A DNA stretch of 64,000 bases from Ashinkailepas kermadecensis. Lineage: Eukaryota; Arthropoda; Thecostraca; Neolepadidae. The notes beneath the pieces are model-generated. The model was not told where the DNA came from. It saw only the letters and a program-made list of their open reading frames with translations, and did not search any database. Position 1 is the first letter of the stretch; each line of letters opens with the position of its first letter. The position numbers were made by a program, and so were the translations under genes. Positions 10,940-20,382 of the stretch are shown here, piece by piece. Where the stretch lies: positions 124,001-188,000 of the forward strand of contig JAOTOM010004348.1 in assembly GCA_034440615.1 (NCBI GenBank). The letters are read 5' to 3'.

Positions 10940-13931
10940 CGCAAAGGCCCAGGTAAACGCCGTGTCAGCTGACGACGGTAAATTTGTTGGCCTGACGACT
11001 GACGAGACTCTTGCCAGTTTCGAGGTGGGGGAGGCTATCTCTGGCCCACAGCGAGACAAGCTGGCTGACCTAATCGCCTCTTTCCCTGAGGCGTTTTCGC
11101 GAGGTTACGCGGATATCGGTATGTACCGCGGCGAAGCAGTCGATCTCGAGCTGCAGCCAGGAGCGCGACCAGTGTTCACCAGACCCTTCCCGATCCCCTG
11201 GGCGCGTGAACCTCAACTGCAGGCGCAGCTGGACGAGTTGCAGAGCTGTGGCGTCGTCGAGGAAGGCCCTCCCTCGCCGTGGAATTCGCCTTTGATTCTC
11301 TTGGCTAAGGAATCCGGCGAATTTAGAATCACCCAGGACATGCGCGCACTGAACAAGTTGCTGTTACCAAAAGCATTTGTGTTCCCCAGCATAGACGACT
11401 TTATTTTCTCCCTGGGCGAGTGGAAGGTTGCGTCCTCGCTGGATATCAAACATGCATTTTGGAACCTGCGTCTAACTAAGGAATCGAGCAAGATATGTGC
11501 TTTCTACACGCTCGGAAAAACATGCTACCCCGCCCGTATGCCCATGGGATGCTCGCAGTCATCGTATTTTCTCCATGTGGCCATGAGAGAAATACTTAGC
11601 GACCTCCCGCAAGTGCGAGTATACGCCGACGACATCCTATGTATATCGGACAGTGCTGATGAGCACTTCCAGCTTCTCCACACAGTGTTCCAGAGGCTGA
11701 GTGAAGCGGGGATAAAGGTTTCACCTAGTAAATTCAAGCTCTTCCAAACCGAGCTAACGTACCTCGGCCGCCGCATCACCCCTGATGCCGTTACAATAGA
11801 TACCGACCGTATCGAAATTGTGGAAAACCTGTCCCCGCCCAGAACCATCCGGGAGGCTAAAAGGATCCTAGGGTTTTTCTCCTGGTACCGAAAGTTCATC
11901 CCCTCCTTCAGCACCGTCGCAGAGCCTCTGGTCAGACTCTGCAACTCAGAGAAGTACTACTGGAGCGACGACCTGGACGCCAGTTTCGCCGCTCTGAAGG
12001 CGGAGGTGATCAGCAGCCGTGTGCTGAGCTATCCACGCCGAGACTGCCCGTTCATCCTCTACACTGACAGTAGCAGCTGTGGGGGCGGTCAAATTTTGAG
12101 TCAAATACAGGACGGTGCTGAGCGTGTCATAGCCTACAGCGGCAACAGATACAGTAAGGCGCAGCGCAAATGGACGATCTATGAACTGGAGCTGTACAGC
12201 TTTTTACAAGGCCTGAAGAAATTCTACAAGTACCTAGCCGATGTGGAATTCACGTGGGTCTGTGACTGTAGAAGCGCATTGCAAATCCTACAGAATCGCG
12301 GTCAGATGAACCCGAGGCTGGTGAGATGGCGAGCCTTCATCAGCCAGTTCAGGTATAATACCGAGCACCGAAAGGCTAGCCAAATGCAGCACGTAGATAT
12401 GCTGTCTCGCATACACACGGACCAGGAACAGGAGATCAGCGATGCGGCCCGGTCGGCCGACGAACCATCACATGGTTGTGATACGGCACGGGGACAGGAG
12501 ACAGTCCCTGACACGTCCGGCGACAGCGGACCGGTGAGACCGGGCGCGGGTCAGTCGGATCCGCCGACTACAGAGCGTGCGGACGGTCGCGCCGCCCCTG
12601 ACCCTGGTGGCGAAACTCAGCAACAGTGCACGGACAGTGCACGGACGACGACGCACGGCCGACGCGCCGATGCTACCCCGGTACGGGGGACGGATTTGTA
12701 CCCGGAATCTGTACGTACAAATTCGACACCGAAGTCTAACGGCTGTGAAGTCGCTAGCGAGGGGGCTCGGGAGGTTTCCGCTGTTTCACTGGTTCCTCTC
12801 AAGCCAGATACCCTGCGCTGGTACCAGCGGCACGACAGGAATTGTAGAGCCATAGCACATCGCTTGAATCATGGAAAGTGGCTACGTTTCGCCCCTCCCT
12901 GTCTGAAACGTGAGCCGTCGGAACATTTCAAACTAAGAGACGGGATTGTGCGCCGAACGCCGGCAGGGTCGGCGGGCCCCGAGCAGGTGGTCTGGCCCTT
13001 GGCAAAACGATATGAGCTGTTTCATGCTCACCACGACACCACACACCACGCCCATGGTGGCCCTGAGAAAATGTACGAGCTAATCAGTCGGCACGCTTGG
13101 TACCCGGGCATAAAGGCAGGATGCGAAGACTACGTCCATACCTGCGAAAGATGCGAACAGAGAAAAAGTACTCGTATCCGCAATGCTCCCCTGCTGCCTC
13201 AGCCGGCAAACTGGCCTAACGAGACGCTCGTAATTGACATTGTAAATATGCCAAGAAGTCAGGTGACGAATAGGTCACTGGTGCTTACGTGTGTTGACAA
13301 ATTTTCAGGGTTTCTGTCTTGCTACCCGCTTGACACAGGTAACGCAGAAGAAGTCGTCGAAGTGTTAAGCGCCCACTTTTTGACCTATGGTGCCCCAGAA
13401 AACCTCGAGAGCGATGCGGGCTCAAACCTCGTGAAAAATTCCCAGGTCACGGCGCTTTGCGAGCATTTCGGTGTTCAGACGCGGGCGAGCGTGGGGTATC
13501 ACCACGAAGCCGTCGGCAAGGTCGAAAGAAAACACTTTGACATTAAACGCCGCCTACGGGCGATGTCAGACTCCAGGGGCACTGACTGGGTGCAGAAGCT
13601 ACCCGGTATAGTTTTCTCGCTGAACAATGAAGTATCCGATTCGACCGGTTTTTCTCCATTCTTCATTTATTTTCTCCGCTACCCCCACACCCCATTGTCG
13701 AAACTAGCAGCTGCCCCCAGGAACCAATACTCACACGATTATGTTCACGAGAAGCTCCGTCTCCTGTCCAATGTGTTTCAACAGGCGCAGCAGCAGCGCG
13801 CCCAGAGCGCTGGCCGATACAAACAGCAGTATGACAGCGGCACAGAGTTGCAGAGCCAGCGATCAAAGTCGGCGACAGGTTGTTGTACAGGAACTTTTCC
13901 GCTCGATCCAAGTTGGATTATCCTTGGATAG
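10887..13931 (+). CDS. Pol: reverse transcriptase, RNase H, integrase
   Basis: The frame is 1014 codons. RT catalytic box YADDILCI starts at 11622 (residue about 246). An RNase H with ILYTDSSSCGGG and YELELYSF follows near 12055-12210. After an acidic linker comes integrase, with an HHCC zinc domain (13024-13160, HTCERCEQRK) and the D,D,E core: VIDIVN near 13230, ESDAGSN near 13410 and KVERKH near 13525. All catalytic residues are present. The order RT-RH-IN is diagnostic of Ty3/gypsy. The C-terminal GPY/F-type module (WIGPYVV) is present in the DNA at about 13861-14022 but in another frame, so a frameshift near 13858 replaces the normal end. It could be an assembly error or an inactivating mutation. 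Confidence 0.92.
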   Translation: MRTFSRINPTSSPGGPCDAKAQVNAVSADDGKFVGLTTDETLASFEVGEAISGPQRDKLADLIASFPEAFSRGYADIGMYRGEAVDLELQPGARPVFTRPFPIPWAREPQLQAQLDELQSCGVVEEGPPSPWNSPLILLAKESGEFRITQDMRALNKLLLPKAFVFPSIDDFIFSLGEWKVASSLDIKHAFWNLRLTKESSKICAFYTLGKTCYPARMPMGCSQSSYFLHVAMREILSDLPQVRVYADDILCISDSADEHFQLLHTVFQRLSEAGIKVSPSKFKLFQTELTYLGRRITPDAVTIDTDRIEIVENLSPPRTIREAKRILGFFSWYRKFIPSFSTVAEPLVRLCNSEKYYWSDDLDASFAALKAEVISSRVLSYPRRDCPFILYTDSSSCGGGQILSQIQDGAERVIAYSGNRYSKAQRKWTIYELELYSFLQGLKKFYKYLADVEFTWVCDCRSALQILQNRGQMNPRLVRWRAFISQFRYNTEHRKASQMQHVDMLSRIHTDQEQEISDAARSADEPSHGCDTARGQETVPDTSGDSGPVRPGAGQSDPPTTERADGRAAPDPGGETQQQCTDSARTTTHGRRADATPVRGTDLYPESVRTNSTPKSNGCEVASEGAREVSAVSLVPLKPDTLRWYQRHDRNCRAIAHRLNHGKWLRFAPPCLKREPSEHFKLRDGIVRRTPAGSAGPEQVVWPLAKRYELFHAHHDTTHHAHGGPEKMYELISRHAWYPGIKAGCEDYVHTCERCEQRKSTRIRNAPLLPQPANWPNETLVIDIVNMPRSQVTNRSLVLTCVDKFSGFLSCYPLDTGNAEEVVEVLSAHFLTYGAPENLESDAGSNLVKNSQVTALCEHFGVQTRASVGYHHEAVGKVERKHFDIKRRLRAMSDSRGTDWVQKLPGIVFSLNNEVSDSTGFSPFFIYFLRYPHTPLSKLAAAPRNQYSHDYVHEKLRLLSNVFQQAQQQRAQSAGRYKQQYDSGTELQSQRSKSATGCCTGTFPLDPSWIILG

Positions 13932-14300
13932 GACCTTATGTTGTAGTCGCCCTACGAGGTCAACGGCACTTAGATTTTGTTGAAAAAGGGGAGGTGGAAA
14001 TTGACTTCGACGCACCCATGTGAAAAATGTAAAAGTTGTGCGCGATCGTGATGTGTAATTGTGTGACACGTTTCACGTTTTCAGTGCAAGGTGCGAGTAT
14101 TGTTGCGCATTGCGGCCGCGGGTATCACTTGTTCAGTGCCAGACTTGACGTTTGTACAGAATATACATGGTGCTTACTTGGTACGGCGACATAGGTGGGG
14201 TCAGGGTAGCCGTTCAGCGTTATTTGCTTCAAACGCGGTGTATATACTGAGCTGAAACCCGTTGTTTTGTGTTCAATTGCGATTACCCTCGCAATTTGGA

Positions 14301-14313
14301 TGAGAGGGGAAAG
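14301..14313 (+). promoter_or_regulatory. Polypurine tract
   Basis: TGAGAGGGGAAAG abuts the 3' LTR start at 14314. This is the plus-strand priming site of the element. Confidence 0.85.
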
Positions 14314-14447
14314 TGTCAGACTTTGGTGTCTGTTGTTGGGCCGCCGCCGGGCTGAGTCACGTGACCCGGGCCGCCGGGGGTGGCTCGGCGGCGTGTCGTG
14401 TCATGCGGGAGTGTGAATACAGGATCCGAAGGTGAAGGTCTGTGACA
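14314..14447 (+). repeat. 3' LTR
   Basis: It starts TGTCAG and ends TGTGACA, and is followed by the target duplication CGGGC. It lacks the 13-bp duplication seen in the 5' LTR. Confidence 0.95.
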
Positions 14448-14491
14448 CGGGCGTCCGAGGTGCTGGCGATGGTGTCGTGTGCTTCTGCACG

Positions 14492-14991
14492 CAGTGATAA
14501 ATTTTTCATGAAATAAGGTGGAATATGCCACTTTCTGAACATTCAATCGACATCCTTCTTCAAGAAGCATCGACATCCTGCTCCTTGATACATGCTTGAT
14601 ACATGATATATTCATGTCTATGAAGTATTGGTACTCCTTTCTAACAGTTTCCTCATTCATAAGTAGCATGTGCATGCTCTGGATAAGAAATGGTGATGCA
14701 CGAACATTTCGCAATACAATTTCAGGTACGGGGATTGCCTATAATGTGATAAGGCATACAATACCAGTTTGTAGCATAGGTATTATTCTCCCTATCCCGA
14801 ATATAGCTCTTCTTAAATTATGAATCTCAAACCAATGATAAAGGTACAGCCATCAGTACCATTGACTCAAATTTGAGTCTGAATGATATCAAAAGCATTT
14901 TAAGTGACACTAATTCCATTGCAAATTTTGACATCCTACTGTGGTCGTTTTGACATCTCACACCTAACGAAAAACCATTATTTTAACCTTG
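14492..14991 (+). mobile_element. hAT MITE family 1, copy A
   Basis: The left end is CAGTGATAAA; the right end (TTTTAACCTTG) is slightly worn. The flanking 8-mers are identical, TCTGCACG at 14484-14491 and 14992-14999, the size made by hAT transposases. The interior shares segments such as CACTTTCTGAACA and GACATCTCACACCTAACG with five other copies. There is no coding capacity, so it depends on a transposase elsewhere. Confidence 0.93.
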
Positions 14992-15008
14992 TCTGCACGG
15001 GTGCCGCA

Positions 15009-15171
15009 GGGGACGAGTGGTCTAGAGGTAAGATCCTCGTCTCACAATCGAAAGGTTGTGGGTTCGAGTCCCACCTGTCGCTACTCTTCGCCCGCGACCA
15101 ATCGGCGTGAGAGATTGGCGACGCTACATGACTCAACGGTCGACGTGTCGTAAAACCAATAACCAACCAAC
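15009..15171 (+). mobile_element. tRNA-derived SINE
   Basis: The head GACGAGTGGTCTAGAGG has an A-box-like TGGTCTAGAGG and a B box GGTTCGAGTCCCACC. The body contains GTGAGAGATTGGCGACGC. The tail ends CCAATAACCAACCAAC. It is flanked by the 13-bp direct repeat CACGGGTGCCGCA (14996-15008 and 15172-15184). The left repeat overlaps the right target duplication of the MITE at 14492, so the SINE arrived after the MITE. Confidence 0.92.
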
Positions 15172-16214
15172 CACGGGTGCCGCACGTGGGCGAGTCGCAC
15201 TACCTGCTAGCGATGTGGCCACGCCGCTGGCAGTTACGTCATAGGCGGGGCAGTAGCGCTCTCGTGATGACTGAGTGCTGCGTGTGCCAAGCTTTGATGT
15301 GCGTTGGTGATAGCTCGATGTCAAAGGTGATGATGCCGAGGTGGATGCTTGCTGTGCTATGTGAGGTGAGTGGCCGATATACGGCGGTCATTCTGGAAAC
15401 ATGTTCCGCTTTCTGAGAGCGATCTGATCTCGGGCCATCTACTTGCCCCGGTAAAGCCTTCTGTAGGGTCCTGAAACGCTGAACTGCAAGTTATGAACGC
15501 TCAATTATCACATTTTTGGTCGAAGCGCCCTTAAACTCGCATAACTAACTAGCTAATATACGTTGGTCACGTCTCGATCCCGGAGTTTGTCCGTCACCAG
15601 TTCCGGGCAGTTCTGGCCAGTTCGGGGTCTTGACGGACCCGAGGGACGTGCTTAGCTGTGTGGCAAGTGTGACTGCGAAGGGCGTGCTTTGGGCGCGGTG
15701 GGCTGCTGGGAGGATGCGGCCGTCGACGTGGTTGTTGGTGTGACCGAGGAGGGCTCCTGCTCTTGGCGCGGAGTGGGGCGCCGCGCGGTGGTGGCGGCAG
15801 CCTCCTATATCGCCCACGATTCTGTGAAGTTGACAGACTGCCCGTCCCGTCCGTGTGGTTCTGGCCAGTTGACAGACTGACAGACTGTCAAGTCTGGCAA
15901 GTTGACAGACTGCCCGTCCCGTCCGTGTGGTCCTGGCCAGTCAACGCTTGCTGGAGAAGCGGTTTGAGTGGAGGGCCGCTGCTCTGCGGTCGTGAGGGAT
16001 GGGGCGGGGGAGCGGGAGGAGCTGGAGGGCATGTGCTGCGCGAGGCCGGGTTGTTGACTGTCGGATCCAGCTGTGGCGTAGTCAGCGTGAATGGCGTGCT
16101 GGTCGGCTAGTTGTGGCGATGTGTATGTTCGCGCTGATTTGCAGCAGCTGGGGTGATTTGGGTTGGATGTGTCGCGTTCCGTGTTCTGTGAACTTGTGAA
16201 CGTGGGGGCGCTAT
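15172..16214. other. Non-genic stretch with short duplications
   Basis: No gene is recognised. A stand-alone 3' tail (GGTCGAAGCGCCCTTAAA) lies at about 15515-15555. A segment beginning TTGACAGACTGCCCGTCCC is duplicated at about 15828 and 15900. Confidence 0.45.
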
Positions 16215-16560
16215 TGGTGTGGCGGGTGGTGGTGATACGCTTGTGGCTGTGGTAGTAGTGGGCAGGTGGGTGCGGTAGTACTGGACAGGTGGCTGTGGTA
16301 GTAGTGGACATGTGGGTGCGGTAGTAGTGGGCAGGTGGATGCGGTAGTAGTGGGCAGGTGGCTGTGGCAGTAGTGTGCAGGCGGGTGCGGTAGTAGTGGG
16401 CAGGTGGGTGCGGTAGTAATGGGCAGGTGGCTGTGGTAGTAGTGGGCGGGTGGATGTGGTAGTAGTGGGCAGGTGGCTGTGATAGTAGTGGGCATGTGGT
16501 TGCGGTAGTAGTGGTCAGGTGGATGTGGTAGTAGTGGGCAGGTGTATGTGGCGGCGTTGT
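16215..16560. repeat. GGTAGTAGTGGGCAGGTGG minisatellite
   Basis: About 13 imperfect copies of a 24-27 bp unit. Open frames on the - strand here are rich in Pro, Thr, His and Tyr and reflect the repeat. Confidence 0.9.
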
Positions 16561-17442
16561 GTTCACACCCTGAGGGAGTGTTTGTTCAAGATAGCGGAGA
16601 GGAAGAAAGAACCTAGTGATGTTACAGAGAGACGATGAAAGTATGCACGGTTAGAGTGAGATGGCAGCCAAGCTAGAGGCCAAGTCGGAGCAGTGTTCCT
16701 GACAGCGCCAGGTGATATCCCTGTCCCTTGAACCCGTCGGGTACCTTCTCCTGACGTTTCCTGGGGAGCCGGTAGCAAATACAGATCGCTCCCTGACGCA
16801 GCAGGTAGGCACACTAGTGCTGGGATGGAGGTCTCGGAAGCCTACTGCGCTGTAGGGGCGGCGGAGGAAGTTGTTTGCCGTGGCCTCGCCCGGCGAGGTA
16901 GAGATAAGCCGAGATGATGTTGAAGATGAAGTCAGTTGATGAGCTTGAAGAAGTACCGGAGTGTACCGACTGGCTGGGGGTGTGAGGTGCGGGGGTGTAC
17001 ATGTGTATGTGGTCGATGGCAAGCTGCCGAAGGCTAAGGCCGAGGGCGCGTATCCAAAGCTGCAGGCAGCGAAAATGCCGAAGGTGTGGTTTTGAGTGGT
17101 GTTGTAGAGCGGGCGTCAGTGCTTATAGAGCTGATCGAAGCGCTCTCGCTACAACGCAGATAGTTAAAGACTGGGGTAGAGACCAAGGTAGAATTTGGAG
17201 AGCTGGAGGCTTGACGCGTGGCATCCGGCGCTGGCGTTTGGATTTTGGCGCTCGACGCTTGCAACGCTTGCAACGTTTGCAACGCTTGAAGCGCTTGAAG
17301 CGCATGCGAGCCTGTGACACAGGACATGCACTGGCACGTGTATGTACATGTTGGTTTATTATTGATGTAGTTTTGATTTATTGATCGAGTTTTGATTTAT
17401 TATTGATGATGGAGTTGTTGTGTTGATTTATTATTTCGGTTT
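16561..17442. other. Non-genic stretch
   Basis: No gene is recognised. A short decameric run (CGCTTGCAACG-type) lies at about 17250-17310. Confidence 0.4.
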
Positions 17443-17735
17443 CAGGGCGCGTGCACTGCCAGTTGGTCTGTCTAGCGCCTGGTGTATGTTGTCCGCACGT
17501 TGGGGTCACGTGCAATGCCAGTGGGGCTATCTAGCACCCAGCGTATCTTGTGTGCACGGTGGGGGCGCATGCACTGCCGGTGGGGCTATCTAGCGCCCAG
17601 TGATGTGTGCATGGTGGGGTCACGTGCACTGACAGTGGGGTTATCTGGCGCCCAGTGATGTGTGCCCGGTGGGTTCACGTGCACTGCCAGTGGGGCTATC
17701 TAGCGCCCAGAGTATCTTGTGTACACGGTGGGTTC
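17443..17735. repeat. About 55-65 bp tandem array from a LINE/SINE tail core
   Basis: Five units carry GTGCACTGCCAGTGGGG plus CTATCTAGCGCCCAG. The leftmost unit is preceded by TTATTTCGGTTTCAGGGCGC, the reverse-oriented 3' tail of the LINE/SINE group, so the array seems to have grown from a tail insertion. Confidence 0.75.
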
Positions 17736-19120
17736 ATATGCTCGCCGGAATAACACCAGAGGTTGCCGGAGAGAACGCCGGATATTTATTGACGTTGGGG
17801 GGCTGGCCTATCGCTGCAGTATTTGCCACCGCCGTCTGACCTCACTGCCATGCATGAAGACGTAGATAACATTGACCGATCGAAGCGGAGACAATTTTAA
17901 AGCAATACAGTGTTCCACGTGGAATATTTGCGCCCTTAGGCTCACTTTCCTAGTTGTCATTTAGCGAACATGTTTCGCCACGTTCCTTGCTTCGAAGTTG
18001 TATGTGACAAGTTGCCTGCGCCCAAAAGGGGGTGGGATGAAGCCAATTTGGGAATCCAAAGCAAGTTTTTTGTATAGAAGTATAGGGGTGAAAAGAAACA
18101 TTTTGTAACAGTTTCCAAGTTGCTCAATATTATTCGAATCACAATACCTTATGCTCAATATTATTCGAAAATTATGCAGATTACAGCAAATAGAATATAC
18201 TTCGACCATGGTGCTTCTTCAGTGCAAGTCATATCTCACACATGTGACTTTCTCAGTTTGGAACATCAATTGTTCGTCGTAGCGTGCAAGTAACTTGTTT
18301 CCACAACGTATGACGTATGGATGCATTGGGTGGAAGGAAATCCATTTGTTTTATGAGCCCTGAATATGGTAACTTGCCGAAACGTCAGTGTTATTTCCGG
18401 AGCATTTTATACATGTCATGAGGCAGTGTCATGTTTTCATTGCAATGCGTACCTCTTGTATCTTTGGTGGGTTTGGCGGATTTTTCTTCTTTAATGCCCC
18501 ATTTTGCATTAGCTTGCACAAGATACCTAACTACACTGGCTTATATTATTGGGCTTATCTTCACAAAATGCACTTGGAATCAGAAAGCAACACCTGGAAC
18601 TGTCCGAAGACTTTGGAACCCTCCATTTTTTGTTTTGATTATACTAGTGAAGTATAAAACGTTCCATGTCATTCCAAAACGATGGCTTCCCTTCTTTCCA
18701 ATTGGACGTCGCAAAGACTAAGAAATTATATGGCGCGACTGACATTTTAACCGTTAGCCAGCTGAACCTCCTTTTAACTGGTTAGAACCAGTTCAACGCT
18801 GCCATTTTCCGACCATGGTATGCATGTATGTGCATTACTCTAATCCGGGTACTTGTTCCGTGCATTTGTATCGCGTCAGTGTTTATTCTGGCCTGTCGTC
18901 CATTGTGGCCTTGCTGTGTTGGAGCGCTGTGCCGGGCTGTGCTGGGCTGTGCTGTGCGCTGTGCTGATCACAAACGGTGGACACCGGCCGCGGTGTGGTG
19001 CCTACCCACCGGCATTGGGTGTGGGTGGGGGTGGGGGTCGCGTGGCGTTCCGCCGCCCATGCGGTGACCGGCGTCCGCTCGTCTCGCCCGCAGGCGGCGG
19101 CGTCTGCCCCGTCCACCTGA
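17736..19120. other. Non-genic stretch
   Basis: No gene is recognised. The frames at 18388-18721 are AT-rich, overlapping and of chance appearance. Confidence 0.4.
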
Positions 19121-19124
19121 AGTG

Positions 19125-19765
19125 CACCCGGCACACACTGTCCTGCTGTCTGCACGGCACACTGCCCGGCTGTCTGCACCGGCACACACTGTCCTGTGGT
19201 CTGCACGGCACACTGCCCGGCTGTCTGCACCGGCACACACTGTCCTGCTGTCTGCACGGCACACTGCCCGGCTGTCTGCACCGGCACACACTGTCCTGCT
19301 GTCTGCACGGCACACTGCCCGGCTGTCTACACCTGCACACTTCCCGGCTGTCTACACGGCTCACTGCCCGGCTGTCTACACGGCACACTGCCCGGCTGTC
19401 TACACCGGCACACTGCCCAGCTGACTACACGGCTCACTGCCCGGCTGTCTACACCGGCACACTTCCCAGCTGTATGCACGGCACACTGTCCAGCTGACTA
19501 CACGGCTCACTGCCCGGCTGTCTACACCGGCACACTTCCCAGCTGTATGCACGGCACACTGCCCGGCTGTCTACACGGTTCACTGCCCGGCTGTCTACAC
19601 CGGTACACTTCCCAGCTGTATGCACGGCACACTGCCCGGCTGTCTACACTGCACACTGTCCTGCGGTCCACACGGCACACTGCCCGGCTGTCTATACTAC
19701 ACACTGTTCTGCTGTCTACACGGCACACTGCCCGGCTGTCTACGCCAGCAAACTGCACAGACCTT
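19125..19765. repeat. 24-26 bp minisatellite, about 25 copies
   Basis: The units are of the form CACACTGCCCGGCTGTCTAC plus ACGG or ACCGG, arranged partly as a higher-order pair of alternating units (ACGGCACACTGCCC and CCGGCACACACTGTCC). Frames open on both strands come from the repeat. Confidence 0.93.
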
Positions 19766-19774
19766 CGTCGGTGT

Positions 19775-20140
19775 TTTCGACTGCTCGCCATACCAGGCAT
19801 CGCACACTCGGCCACTGACCTGCCCGGCTCTTCACCCAGGCATCGCACACTCTCGGCCACTGACCTACCCAGCTCTTCACCCAGGCATCGCACTCTCGGC
19901 CACTGACCTACCCAGCTCTTCACCCAGGCATCGCACACTCTCGGCCACTGACCTACCCAGCTCTTCACCCAGGTATCGCACACTCGGCCACTGACCTGCC
20001 CAGCTCTTCACCCAGGTATCGCACACTCGGCCACTGACCTGCCCGGCTCTTCACCCAGGCATCGCACACTCTCGGCCACTGACCTACCCAGCTCTTCACC
20101 CAGGTATCGCACACTCGGCCACTGACCTGCCTAACTCTTT
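19775..20140. repeat. 43-45 bp minisatellite, 8 copies
   Basis: The unit contains CGGCCACTGACCTACCCAG and CTCTTCACCCAGGCATCGCA. It ends about 240 bp before the TKFC start codon and may lie in that gene's promoter or 5' leader. Confidence 0.93.
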
Positions 20141-20382
20141 TCCCCACGGGCACCATTCGCTCTTCTCAGTCGCCTGTCGATTCCAGCCGATTCTACGCAG
20201 TCATCTGCTGTGAATCCGGCCGACACTCGGCGTGGGCGTTGTCTCGCGGCTGGGCTTGGCGCGTGACCGCCCAGCAGCCTCCCTTCGTGTGCGGCCAGAA
20301 GCCTGCCGGAGCGTCCGCCTGAAGTCGGCGCTGGTGCAGCAGTGTCGACCGCGGCCGACCCGGCGCGTCGTCCGCCGCCGCC

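Larger units (their letters stand above)
9000..14447 (+). mobile_element. Near-complete Ty3/gypsy-type LTR retrotransposon
   Basis: The element is 5448 bp. The LTRs are short: 9000-9143 (144 bp) and 14314-14447 (134 bp). Both begin TGTCAGACTTTGG and end CTGTGACA. The flanking 5-mers are identical (CGGGC at 8995-8999 and 14448-14452), so the target duplication is intact. A tRNA primer site starting TGGTGGCAGCGG follows the 5' LTR at 9144, and a polypurine tract (GAGAGGGGAAAG) ends at 14313 immediately before the 3' LTR. The LTRs are nearly identical apart from two small indel sites, which points to a recent insertion. Gag-protease and pol lie in different frames with a short overlap. The pol C-terminus is broken (see pol). 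Positions 13932-14313 are otherwise non-coding. Confidence 0.95.

Noticed and set aside
18388..18721. Hydrophobic frames that could be a small membrane protein
   Set aside because: Two overlapping frames in AT-rich DNA, neither with family similarity or splice context.
18853..19994. Cys/His-rich frames of 100-236 codons
   Set aside because: Entirely made of the 24-26 bp and 43-45 bp arrays.
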